64,000 nucleotides of DNA, taken from the NCBI GenBank assembly GCA_014529385.2, contig CM043960.1:75053910-75117909 (forward strand). The letters run 5' to 3'. The DNA is from Adiantum capillus-veneris. Its lineage: Eukaryota; Streptophyta; Polypodiopsida; Polypodiales; Pteridaceae. This document shows positions 1 to 8,925 of the stretch, piece by piece (the stretch's first letter is position 1; each line of letters starts with the position of its first letter). A program made the position numbers and the translations under genes. The notes beneath the pieces are model-generated. The model was given only the letters and a program-made list of their open reading frames with translations, was not told the origin of the DNA and did no database searches.

Positions 1-1056
1 ACTGCAAAGCCCATTGCCAATGAGCCAAAGGTATTTGAGACCTTCTTGACAGACCTCACCAAGGCAATCCAAGAGTCTCTTAAGGATAATCGACCCCCTC
101 AAAATAGTCACATGTATCCAAGAAGGGAGCAACAATGGTGTTCCATTTTCTTAGGTCCACATAGCACTAGTGAGTGCCCTACGTTTAGAGTAAAATTTAA
201 TGGAGCTTGCAACGCATGTGGTAGGTATGGTCACCAAGCTAAGGATTGTTTAATGATCAAACGTATGATGGCAAATAGACCACCTGTAGCCTGGACGGAT
301 GCACCTCGAGCTCCTGTATTGATGCCTGACAAACCTGTTGAGCAACTACTGCAACACATGGTCCCTAGATCTCAAAATGTTGTACAAGCTACACCGCTAC
401 CACCTCCTGTGCTAGGACCGCAGCCCCCGCATCCAAGAGTCGCCCCTATGAACCAAGTGGGTTGCGAGCCATCTAATGCTTATGCAGATGGCTGTGAGGA
501 GGAAATAGACACTAGTATTGCCTACGGACTTGATACATTGGAAGAGTGTCCTATATACTACATGGAAGATTGTTGGGGACACGTCAAGCCGGTTTATCAA
601 GCTGCTGCTCTCGCATCCAGAGGTCAAAATATCAACACCCAGGCTAGGAGGCCACCTCTTCAATGCTACGAGTGTGGTGGACCACATCGAGCAACGGAGT
701 GCCCTATTAGGCTGCAAAAGAATGATGCACAGATGCAAATGAATCAAGGGAGCACGTCTGCAATGCCAATACTCACATGTAATCGTTGTGGCATAGATCA
801 TTTGATTGCCCAATGCCCCTATAACCCAAATGCGCCTAAAATCACACCCCTAAATTTGGTCGAAATTGCTAGTGTGACATCGCCAACACCACCCATCGCA
901 CCCGCTTATGTGATTACACGGTCCATGCTTCAAGGGCCAGGCCATATCCTCGAAGAGAGAGATACCGCGTTAGTTATCCAAGCAAAGAAAAAGAAGACAC
1001 GAAGGAAGAGTCGCAGAATACGGGAAATTCAAAGCCAAGTTCCAAAACAAACATAG
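1..1056 (+). CDS. Gag C-terminal part with three zinc knuckles (partial, 5' end outside window)
   Basis: The frame is open from base 1, so the start lies upstream. The nucleocapsid-like region has CNACGRYGHQAKDC (CX2CX4HX4C) at bases 208-249, then CYECGGPHRATEC (CX2CX3HX4C) and CNRCGIDHLIAQC. A further Cys/His cluster, WCSIFLGPHSTSEC, lies just before the first knuckle. The C-terminus is very basic (KKKKTRRKSRR). In retroelements this part of Gag binds RNA during packaging. The same blocks recur in the copy at 32219-33290. The next ORF is in another frame, so protease expression would need a frameshift, or this copy is decayed. Confidence 0.75.
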   Translation, partial: TAKPIANEPKVFETFLTDLTKAIQESLKDNRPPQNSHMYPRREQQWCSIFLGPHSTSECPTFRVKFNGACNACGRYGHQAKDCLMIKRMMANRPPVAWTDAPRAPVLMPDKPVEQLLQHMVPRSQNVVQATPLPPPVLGPQPPHPRVAPMNQVGCEPSNAYADGCEEEIDTSIAYGLDTLEECPIYYMEDCWGHVKPVYQAAALASRGQNINTQARRPPLQCYECGGPHRATECPIRLQKNDAQMQMNQGSTSAMPILTCNRCGIDHLIAQCPYNPNAPKITPLNLVEIASVTSPTPPIAPAYVITRSMLQGPGHILEERDTALVIQAKKKKTRRKSRRIREIQSQVPKQT

Positions 1057-1079
1057 GAACAGGAGATGACCCCGTGTAT

Positions 1080-3161
1080 ATGAATGACCTCAAGGATGAT
1101 TCAGATTCAATCGAGACAATGGAGACTAGAACCAATACCACAAAGGGAAAGACCTACAAAGAAAACTGTAACATGGAACCAAATGAAAACCGAATAAGAG
1201 AAAACCATAAAGAGCCTCTGAAAACACCACAAGTGTTTCCAAATCCAATCCAAGACCCCCAAGATAAACCGCAGGGGCAAAAAGGGAAGAATCGAAAGAA
1301 GAAGATTGGGACGTACCCAAACCCAGTAGACGAGATTGAGCAGGTGAAACATCTAAGAGGTTTAGTGGAGGAGACTCAAAGGAAACTAGAACCAGAACCC
1401 ATGCATGTCAAAATTCATGACACAGTGTTTCCCACGCAAGTTCATCCACCCCACATGAACCATAGACCGTTAGCCATATCTAGTATCATCCAAGAAGGGA
1501 GTGAGGACGGGACATCAGAAAGTGAGCATACACCCTTCTTGTTGGAAAGAATGTTTAACGAAGGAATACCTGATCCCATTGAGGAATATGAGATTCCATC
1601 CTCACCAGTTCCTAGTCAAGGACCTACACCCTGCAAAATGCCAATGAATGTTGCCAAACTAGTGGACTTCATGTCTTCTGAGGTTCGAACCACGATCATA
1701 GCAAAGCTGTATGGAGATCCTGAGTTATTCCTTGCACTTCGAGCATTCCTTAACGGAGAGCTACGAACGGGATTACCGCAGTTTGCGCAACCAAATAGGT
1801 CTGACTCGATTATGATTGATGAGGAAAATCATGTGCAATCACTTGACTTAGATGGACACGAGTCTGTGATTGAGGTACCCATTAATGAATTAGGGCAGTA
1901 TTTTGAAGGCGACGAGTCTAATGCGACCCTACCCATCACTACCAAGGGATTAACTATAAAGGGAATTCTTGATGGTGGTGTGGGAGTTGGCATCATTACA
2001 AAAGATTGTTGGGAATCCATGGGAAAACCCCGCCTCAGTGTTACTAACATTGTGGTAAAGATGGAAAATGGTACCATAGCCAAACCTATGGGGATGCTCA
2101 AGGATCTTAAGATCAAAGTTCTAGGACACAAGGTACGACATACGTTCATTGTAATGGATTTCTCTAAACACCTTATGTCATATGAAATGATTTTAGGACG
2201 ACCATTCATGAGGGAAGCACAAATGGTTCATGATTGGTCTAAAAATCATGTCTATTTGCAATTCCAAGACTCTGTCCTTAGAGTGGATTTGCTGACTAGT
2301 AAGGTACACCCCTTAGGGAGTAAAACCATTATTGATCATCGCTCTGACACCACAGTTCACTCGGCCCCACTACAATATTGTTACACTTGTAAGAAGGATA
2401 CAGACATTGTCCAAGATTCTCCTTATATGGATATCCTACCTGGGATGACTGAGTCGGACAATGTTCATCGCTCTGACACCACAGTTCACTCGGCCCCACT
2501 ACAATATTGTTATACTTGTAAGAAGGATACAGACATTGTCCAAGATTCTCCTTATATGGATATCCTACCTGGGATGACTGAGTCGGACAATGTGGATTGG
2601 GTCCACCTAGCAGCAACCATAGACACTTGGGGAAATAGGGGGACGACCTGGGTAACACCTGAGGGGGATGAAATGCCTGTACCCTTAAATATGCTACAAG
2701 CAATGCATATCGCTTCCGACAAGACTCATCCTAATGTAACGAAGAAAACATACAAGTGGGTCCCTAAAGCTTCTTTAGTGACCATAGCTAGTGCTAAAAA
2801 ACAGAATCCTTGTAAGAAACGTACCACTCGCTCCAAGAAAAGTAAGAAAATGTTGCGATGGATCCCTAAACGACTATTGGAAGCCCAAGGCTACTATCAA
2901 GGAAATGATCAAATCTGGGTGCCAAAACGTAGATTGTGCTCTTACCTATCACCTGACCCAAGTGAGCCCAATCCTGTAGCTCCAAAACGAATCAATGATC
3001 GTGGAAAGAAAAAAATCACAGAATGCTACACACCCGCTCCCGAGCTAGTTTGGGTACCAAAGAAAGAACGATTTGTTCCACCTAGCTCAGGAAGGGGGGA
3101 GTCCCATGAAGATTCTAGCTCATCATGTAATACATCCATAGAGGTAAAAGCTTCTACATAA
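1080..3161 (+). CDS. Retroelement ORF with retropepsin-like aspartic protease
   Basis: First ATG is at 1080; the frame is open slightly upstream. The protease core is around bases 1936-2220: the catalytic loop reads ILDGGVGVGI, with DGG where retropepsins have DTG or DSG, and the second signature is MILGRPFM. N-terminal to it is a long polar, proline-rich linker. Downstream of the protease comes a 43-residue direct repeat, then a basic tail with four WVPK/WIPK motifs about 20-50 residues apart. No reverse transcriptase motif follows. A related ORF is at 33319-34976. Expected role is proteolytic maturation of Gag, but the long C-terminal part has no function I recognise. Confidence 0.7.
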   Translation: MNDLKDDSDSIETMETRTNTTKGKTYKENCNMEPNENRIRENHKEPLKTPQVFPNPIQDPQDKPQGQKGKNRKKKIGTYPNPVDEIEQVKHLRGLVEETQRKLEPEPMHVKIHDTVFPTQVHPPHMNHRPLAISSIIQEGSEDGTSESEHTPFLLERMFNEGIPDPIEEYEIPSSPVPSQGPTPCKMPMNVAKLVDFMSSEVRTTIIAKLYGDPELFLALRAFLNGELRTGLPQFAQPNRSDSIMIDEENHVQSLDLDGHESVIEVPINELGQYFEGDESNATLPITTKGLTIKGILDGGVGVGIITKDCWESMGKPRLSVTNIVVKMENGTIAKPMGMLKDLKIKVLGHKVRHTFIVMDFSKHLMSYEMILGRPFMREAQMVHDWSKNHVYLQFQDSVLRVDLLTSKVHPLGSKTIIDHRSDTTVHSAPLQYCYTCKKDTDIVQDSPYMDILPGMTESDNVHRSDTTVHSAPLQYCYTCKKDTDIVQDSPYMDILPGMTESDNVDWVHLAATIDTWGNRGTTWVTPEGDEMPVPLNMLQAMHIASDKTHPNVTKKTYKWVPKASLVTIASAKKQNPCKKRTTRSKKSKKMLRWIPKRLLEAQGYYQGNDQIWVPKRRLCSYLSPDPSEPNPVAPKRINDRGKKKITECYTPAPELVWVPKKERFVPPSSGRGESHEDSSSSCNTSIEVKAST
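2337..2594 (+). repeat. 129-bp in-frame tandem duplication, two copies
   Basis: Bases 2337-2465 and 2466-2594 are near-identical (I see one internal difference, TTACACTTG versus TATACTTG, plus the final base). The unit encodes 43 residues starting HRSDTTVHS and keeps the reading frame. The related copy near 34570-34700 has only one unit, so the duplication postdates the split of the two copies. Confidence 0.9.
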
Positions 3162-3392
3162 CCTCCATCTATAGTAGTGGACCTCCATGAAGCTACAAAA
3201 GAATCCACACCTCCCAGTGTTCAAGAATCACCTGATGAACCACTTCAAGTTCGATCCTGGGAGAGTACCTTACCACCCTTGCAACTTGACGAGGCACCTA
3301 GGGTAATAGAAAACTACTGGCAAAAATCCTCACCTATTACCAACTGGAACAATTGGTTTCAAAGGGTGAAAAGCTCATTTCAAACGGTATGA
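3162..3392 (+). pseudogene. In-frame C-terminal extension of the element 1 protease ORF
   Basis: After the TAA at 3159-3161 the same frame stays open to 3392, giving a further ~75 residues (PSIVVDLHEATK at its start, WNNWFQRVKSSF near its end). The codon use and proline/serine-rich character match the ORF upstream. The simplest reading is one ORF with a nonsense mutation, although stop readthrough cannot be excluded. No domain is recognised. Confidence 0.5.
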
Positions 3393-5036
3393 TCTACCCA
3401 AGGAAGGGGGGAGTGTTAGTGGACATCCAGCATTCACTTGCTTCCCTCTCAACCTTTCTCCCGGACCTCTATATCTCCCAATCTTAGGGAATGTACATAT
3501 AAAGCTTTATACTCACAAACAAAAAAAACAAAACAAAAAATAAAGAGCAAGAGCAATTAGCAAACGAGTATGCACATTAAAAGTCAAAACATTGACTCAG
3601 ACCTACACATGTCACATCTGGTACAGTGAAACAGAAACCTATGCCATAAAACACCTTTGATCCTCATCACTTGAGTGATGGAGGGTAGGTAATATTAGTA
3701 CGATAGGAGTGTTTCTGTTTTAGAGTTGAGAGATTAGCGAAGTTCTCTTTTTCCACTAATGTGCCTCCTGGAGGTATTCCTTTTGTTTCCTAGTGTGTAC
3801 AGGAGCGTGTTGCTATTGATAGGATTTGGACCTTCATGGAACCTTTCTCTCGTTCACACTTTAAATCAAGCGCGACCATCAACACAAACAGGTGTTTTAT
3901 ATCCATTAGCATTGCCCTTATCTTTTTGCATCCATGTTTGTCTGCCTTGATTATGATTAGTAGCATAATATTCAGCGCATTTGCTTAGTATCAAACATTT
4001 AATTCAATGTAATCTTTTGTCATAATCAGTTGTCTAGGTTTAAAACTCAAACAGTCCGACTAAGCTAGTTTGACCAAGTTAGGTGTTAGAGATATTCTCT
4101 TAATACCATGGGGAATGCCTTCCTAATAAACAATGGTTACTTAGGTTCTTAATCCGATTTAGGCAGCATTGTATGAAATGTACTAGGGCTTTCTAGTGGG
4201 CTTAACCCTATTGACCTTTAGCTTAAGTATTCTAAAGGGAGTTTACTAATGTGATGAGCCTGGGGAGGGTAACAGTGTTATATGACCCCCCAAAGTTACA
4301 AAATTAAAATGCTGAAAATGAACACACCAAAAAATCAAAGTGCCACAATGTAAAATTTTAAGCTGGAAGAGAAATCCCTGCTTAAATTGGTACTTCACTC
4401 ACATGTATCGCCTATGGTACTAGAGCCCAAGAGGTTCCCAGTGTGGGCGCTTTTCCTTGAAAAGCAAAAAACCCAAGGCATACAAAATAAGCACACACAT
4501 CATAATTGAATCAATGTGAAAAGACTTTGGGGGGTCAACGAAAAGGTAATCAGTCAGGCGATGATTTCATGAGAAATTCCTTTTATCGTAGCTTAACTAC
4601 AAAGTCTTCTAGGTATAGCCTCTAGTCAGCCCTCGAACATGAATACTTGGCTCTCGCGATTAAACAACTTAATTGACCACTGAAAATTAAGAAGCTTACC
4701 CATGGTATTAATATTGGATCTCTAGTGCCTTTCGACCGTCAAATTAGCGACCCCAGACTTGTTTAATTTTTTACCTTTACATCTGTTTATGCATTTGATT
4801 ACATTGCAATTTAATGTTCATTGCTAACAAATTGTTTGAAATTCTTTTACCAATCAATTTGTCTACCTAAAACCACATATGCCTTTTAAGAGAATGCAAT
4901 TACTGTGCCAATGTTCTTTGATTTTGTAGTGACTGAAGAAGGCTAAGGACATACATCTCAAATGCTCTTCCACCTCGACGAACCAGCTTCAATTCAATAG
5001 CTTCCGAGGACGCAATCTACATCAGGAAGGGGGGCA
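3393..5036 (+). other. Long non-coding 3' spacer of element 1 with polypurine tracts
   Basis: No convincing ORF. The tract AGGAAGGGGGGAG occurs at 3401-3413, directly before TGTTAGTGG, and AGGAAGGGGGGCA at 5024-5036, directly before the LTR start TGTTAACC. The same purine string also sits inside the coding region at about 3089-3101. The 5024 copy fits the polypurine tract that primes plus-strand DNA; the 3401 copy may be an internal second tract. A weak ORF at 3759-3950 reads GFGPSWNLSLVHTLNQARPS, which may be a worn coding remnant, not assigned. Confidence 0.55.
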
Positions 5037-5226
5037 TGTTAACCCTCACGGCACACGGACACCCTATGATCTATAAACGTTGTATTATTTAGAGTCAGGT
5101 ACCGGGCTTGTCGGACCAATAGGAAAAGGGTAAGAGTGATCGCCGATGAGAGGCGCACTCTAACTGGGACATTCAAGGGATTAGTTGGCTAAGCATGGGC
5201 GCCCAAGTGTGAATGGGGTGAGCTCA

Positions 5227-5234
5227 TATAAAAG
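5227..5234 (+). promoter_or_regulatory. TATA box of element 1 LTR
   Basis: TATAAAAG in the same relative position as in the LTR at 16863 (190 versus 195 bases from the LTR start). Conservation of position in two diverged LTRs supports it as the retroelement promoter. Confidence 0.6.
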
Positions 5235-5326
5235 CCAACTAAACCTAATTTTTACTCATTCTCTCATTTGTGCAATAGAAGAGAGCTCTTGCTCCATCTC
5301 CATCTCCATCTTCTTCTTCTTCACCT

Positions 5327-5328
<2 letters not shown>

Positions 5329-5385
<57 letters not shown>

Positions 5386-5395
5386 GGAGAGTGTG
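5329..5395 (+). repeat. (TG)n(GA)n compound microsatellite inside LTR
   Basis: About 15 TG units run directly into about 10 GA units, then a short TG stretch. The LTR at 16863 has the same compound tract at about 17155-17215, so it belongs to the LTR and is not a chance local expansion. Confidence 0.85.
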
Positions 5396-5644
5396 TGTGC
5401 GATTGAGCATTACGAAGGCACGACGGCGGCGAAGCGGTTGAGCGCGGCACGATTGCAGCTTCTTCTTCTTCGCGGCAAGGAATCCACCACGAAGGCGAGC
5501 GTAGAGCGGTGAGTGACACACCCTTTGCTCTCTTGAGCTTGCTAGTTTAGGCTTGTTGTGTGCTTGGAGCCATTTGTGGCTCGCACACGGTGTATTGGCA
5601 AGTCCCTTGCTTCGATAGTGCAGCAAGGAGCGCACAAGCAAACA

Positions 5645-6720
5645 AGATTGCAAATACCACTTTATCCATTTCAGTATATCCCCTCTCTGCAGGAGTCATC
5701 ACCTTGCTTGCGAAATAGATCGGCCTCATGTATGATGTTTTAGGATCTATTTGCCTCAAAACAACACCAATTGCTTCCAAACCTACAGTTGGAGTGACAT
5801 AGAAGGTTTCCTTTGAATCTGGTGGCATTAGGGTCGGGAGAGAGCTAAGAATGCCCTTCACTTCCTCAAAACATTTTGCGTGCTCCCTCCCCCATTCAAA
5901 TGTAGATTGGTTTGCCAACCTATGCAAAGGGATGATGGCTTCTGCTAGAAGATGGATGAAGCGAGACATGTACCTCACTTTGTGGTTGAAGGTCATTAGT
6001 TCCTTAGTTGTTGTAAGTGGAGATAATGACAAAAGGGCCTCTACTTTAGAGGGATCCGCTTGAATACCTTGTGAAGAAACCACATGGCCTAGCAAAACCA
6101 CTTGAGATTCAACAATATCACACTTCTCTGGGTTGAGTTGTCCCTCAAATTGACGGAGCCTCTTAAGCCCCTCTTCAACCTTTTGGCAGTGAAGTGATCT
6201 ACAACTATACATATAGAAATCATTCATAGAGACTCTTATAGATTTTCCAAAGAATGGATGAAATACAAATATTGTGAATCTCATGAAGGTGCTACGAGCA
6301 TTGGTGAGCGCAAAACGCGTTACTGTAAATGAAAAACATCCCCAAGGTGGGATGAAAGTGGTTTTTGGTTGGTCTTCTTCTGCTATTCTAATTTGAAAAT
6401 ATCCTGAATACCCCTCACACACAGTGTAGCATTCATGACCTGCTACTTCATTCAAAATTCCATCTTGAAAAGGGAGAGGGAAGTGGTTTCTCTTTGTCGC
6501 AGCATTGAGGGGTTTAATGTAATCCACGCAGACCCTCCACTTACCATTCTTCTTGGGAGTGACTACGATAGAAGATACCTATTCGGAGCTAGATAAGGGA
6601 TACATGAAGCCAGCCTTCAAGAGTTGATTCACTTCTTGTAGGAGAGCCTTTTGCTGCACATATTCTAGTAGCCTTAACTTTTGAGCCACAGGTTTGGTCC
6701 GTGGTTTCAGTTCAATTCAA
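5645..6720 (-). pseudogene. Gypsy B reverse transcriptase and partial RNase H (broken)
   Basis: Minus-strand reading shows PLNAATKRNHFPLPFQ, EGYSGYFQIRIAEED, LLGHVVSSQGI and YFASKVMTPAE, all typical Ty3/gypsy RT and RT-RNase H landmarks. The catalytic FMDD-type motif reads SMNDF, with Asn for the first Asp of the pair, which would destroy activity. In-frame stops occur near 6580-6600, in the part that normally holds the VSP and VPKKNGKWR motifs. The C-terminal RNase H is truncated at about 5645, where element 1 begins. Confidence 0.85.
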
Positions 6721-7420
6721 TGCTCTATTACATCTACACCTTTTATTTGTGAGTAGTCAATGATAAACAAATTGGGATACCTCCTTAACATATTGATGTA
6801 GGACCTCTTCTCCTCACAATTAAGGTCTTTTGCAAGCATCGTCTCAAATCCTTCTTCGAGGTGGTGGTATCTTTCATCCCCTCGTGTGCAACTGTCTGTT
6901 GGCTTTTCTTCTATGGAAACATCTTGGGTATTGGTGTTAAATACAATTCCCATTACCTCCCAAGAAGACTCCTCTTCACTAGTTGATGCAGTGGTTGACA
7001 CTTTCTCATAACCTGAGTAAGGACTCTCCTCGCTCTCTTCATCTGCCGTGGTTTCATAGTTGATATCTAGTTGCTTTCCTTCTCGCCAGTCATACACCAC
7101 CGGTTGACCCTTCTTAAGAATCAATCGACCACATCCCCATTTTTGATCTGCATTCATAGAAATGAGCCAAGGCCTCCCTAGGATGATGGGATAGCCCTCC
7201 CCCTTAGCTAGCATGACATACATATCCCCTCGTGCATCTATGTTACATACAAAGACTTTTACATTTTCAATGATCCCCAAGCACTTCACACTTGAGTTGT
7301 TGGCTAGCCTAGCTTGAGAATTAGAGGACTTTGTAATTTCAAGCCCTAACCTATTCATTGATTTTTCCGTGATCACAGACATTTGGGTTCCACCTTTTTA
7401 CCCCTTATGTAAGCATCCAC
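6717..7420 (-). pseudogene. Gypsy B protease and linker (broken)
   Basis: The region encodes a retropepsin-like segment: SVITEKSMNRLGLEI, VKCLGIIENV and IILGRPWLIS correspond to blocks in the gypsy A protease. The catalytic loop is damaged: in this frame the residues before GGT are a stop and Lys, so the catalytic Asp is missing. C-terminal to the protease is an acidic linker that leads to YPNLFIIDYSQIKGVDV, the usual segment just before the reverse transcriptase palm. Confidence 0.75.
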
Positions 7421-8925
7421 ATTGGGTTCCACATCTTTTTGCAGCTTTGAGGCCAATACCTTAATGGAAAGATTTTTTTTCTTCTTTGGAATTCTACCAA
7501 CTTTGGCCATTGCCTTCTTACTTTGGCTGATAGGTGTAGAAGTGGAGGCCATGAAATGTTTGGCTTTTGGGTTTGTAAATCATTCACGATGTTGTAGGGC
7601 TCTAACTCCTTTCCCAATGGGAAGTCGTTGATACCAATTTCTCTTCGCATTCATCTTTTCTTCCTGGTACTTTCAGCTTCTTCCATGTTTGAATTATTCT
7701 TCTTGTCCCTTTTGGCTAAATTTGTTCCTTCACTTCTCATGTCTTCATTCTTATCATGTGCTCTTGTGCGTTTTTCTGCCGGCATAACATCAAAGTTTAG
7801 AGTATGCTCATTCATTACCTCTTCTAGCTTGATGACGTTGACTCCTCTTTCTTCCTCCTCATGTAGGATAGGGGCTATATTTGCTGGTGGTGGTCGACGA
7901 AGAATTTGTGGGCCTTGAGCAAGTTCTTGCTGCACAGTGATTGAGAGGAGGCAGTCTAGGGGCGTATATGTCTCCCGGTGGTCGACGAAGAATTTGTGGG
8001 CCTTGAGCAAGTTCTTGCTGCACAGTGATTGAGAGGAGGCAGTCTAGGGGGGTATATGTCTCCCGGTAGTCGCCTTGGATGTGGACAATTGTACATGACA
8101 TGGCCCATTTCATTGCAATTCCAACATTTCAACTCTTGAGATTGTCTTTGTTGATTGCGATTCCCTTCTCTTGGTTGTCGTTGTTGAGGTAGGCCCTGTA
8201 CTAGATTCAGAGTGAGGTTCTCAAGCTGTTGAGTTAGCCTTTGTAAAACCTCTTGTTGAGAGTTATCTCCTATTTGTGAAGATTGTGCAAGAGGGGCCCT
8301 AATTGGTGCTTCCATGGTTGTGAAGACTCCCTCTCACTTCATTCAAACCCCTTGCTCTATGTGCTTGGACGTGTAGTTTTCTAAACTTGATGATGGCTAC
8401 CTCAAGTGCTTCTTTGAAGGTGGATGGGAATTTTAGCTCTACTTTAGCCTTTAAAAGTGGATACAAGCCAACCATGAATCTCTCTTTTTAAATGGTTGGT
8501 GCACCACCATGATTTTCTAATGTAGCGTCTCACCTACCCCATAGATTGACAAAGGTTTCTTCATAAGAGGGATAGTCTTCAAGTGATATATGCTTATGTC
8601 CAATAAGACATTTCCATAGTCCTTCTGAAGTATCACCTTGCCCGAACTTGGAGAGGAAGCTTACTCACAGTCTGTCCCCATTGGGCTTGATTGGAGGTTG
8701 CTAGGTCTCATACCATGCTTTAGCTTCTTCTTTGAGAGCAAGCGGGAAGGCTCATAGCTTTACTTCATCTTCGTCTCTTCTGGATATGAGATGTGCCATC
8801 TCCAAGTTGTGAAGAAACTCTTGCACATGTTCCCCACTTCTTGCATAAAACGTGGGAAAATCACTTGACATTTTGTTTAGAAAATAACTCCTTGTTCCTG
8901 CCTTTAAAACAAAATGAACACGCAA
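7421..8925 (-). pseudogene. Gypsy B gag (broken)
   Basis: Near 8080-8130 the minus strand encodes CWNCNEMGHVMYNC, a CX2CX4HX4C zinc knuckle, preceded by a Gln-rich stretch with a hydrophobic heptad-like run (LQRLTQQLENLTLNL). Upstream to about 8925 conceptual translation gives gag-like fragments broken by several stops. An 88-bp tandem duplication at 7893-8068 shifts the frame just after the knuckle. No intact protein can be made. Confidence 0.7.
7893..8068. repeat. 88-bp tandem duplication, two copies
   Basis: Unit starts GTCGACGAAGAATTTGTGGG at 7893 and again at 7981; the two copies differ at only one or two positions. The length is not a multiple of three, so it frameshifts the gag of gypsy B. 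Confidence 0.92.

Larger units (their letters stand above)
1..5644 (+). mobile_element. Element 1: 3' part of a non-autonomous GAG-protease LTR retrotransposon
   Basis: The window opens inside an element that encodes Gag zinc knuckles and an aspartic protease but shows no reverse transcriptase or integrase before its 3' end. Order: Gag C-terminus (to 1056), protease-bearing ORF (1080-3161), a short in-frame extension (to 3392), an A/T-rich spacer with purine tracts, then an LTR starting TGTTAACC at 5037. A second copy with the same layout lies at 16863-34976 and shares its type of LTR. I infer a family mobilised in trans by an autonomous partner. The right edge is placed where minus-strand gypsy coding sequence resumes near 5645. 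The 5' half is outside the window. Confidence 0.75.
5037..5644 (+). repeat. LTR of element 1 (3' LTR)
   Basis: Starts TGTTAACCCTCAC directly after a purine tract. It resembles the LTR at 16863: both share the start, ACCGGGCTTGTCGG, GATCGCC.ATGAGAGGCGCAC, a TATAAAAG box about 190 bases in (5227 here) and a (TG)n(GA)n tract. The end is inferred at the CA of AAGCAAACA (5643-5644), because gypsy RNase H sequence resumes there. The end position is less certain than the start. Confidence 0.65.

Noticed and set aside
1936-2220. DGG instead of DTG/DSG in the proteases of elements 1, 2 and gypsy A as a novel active site
   Set aside because: DGG-type loops are familiar in plant gypsy proteases, so this is not unusual by itself.
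3414-5036. A complete LTR starting TGTTAGTGG at 3414
   Set aside because: No matching second copy in the window and no clear CA end; treated as spacer with an extra purine tract.
5185-5653. Open frames across the (TG)n(GA)n tract
   Set aside because: They encode runs of Cys-Val and Arg-Glu or Thr-His and are microsatellite translation.
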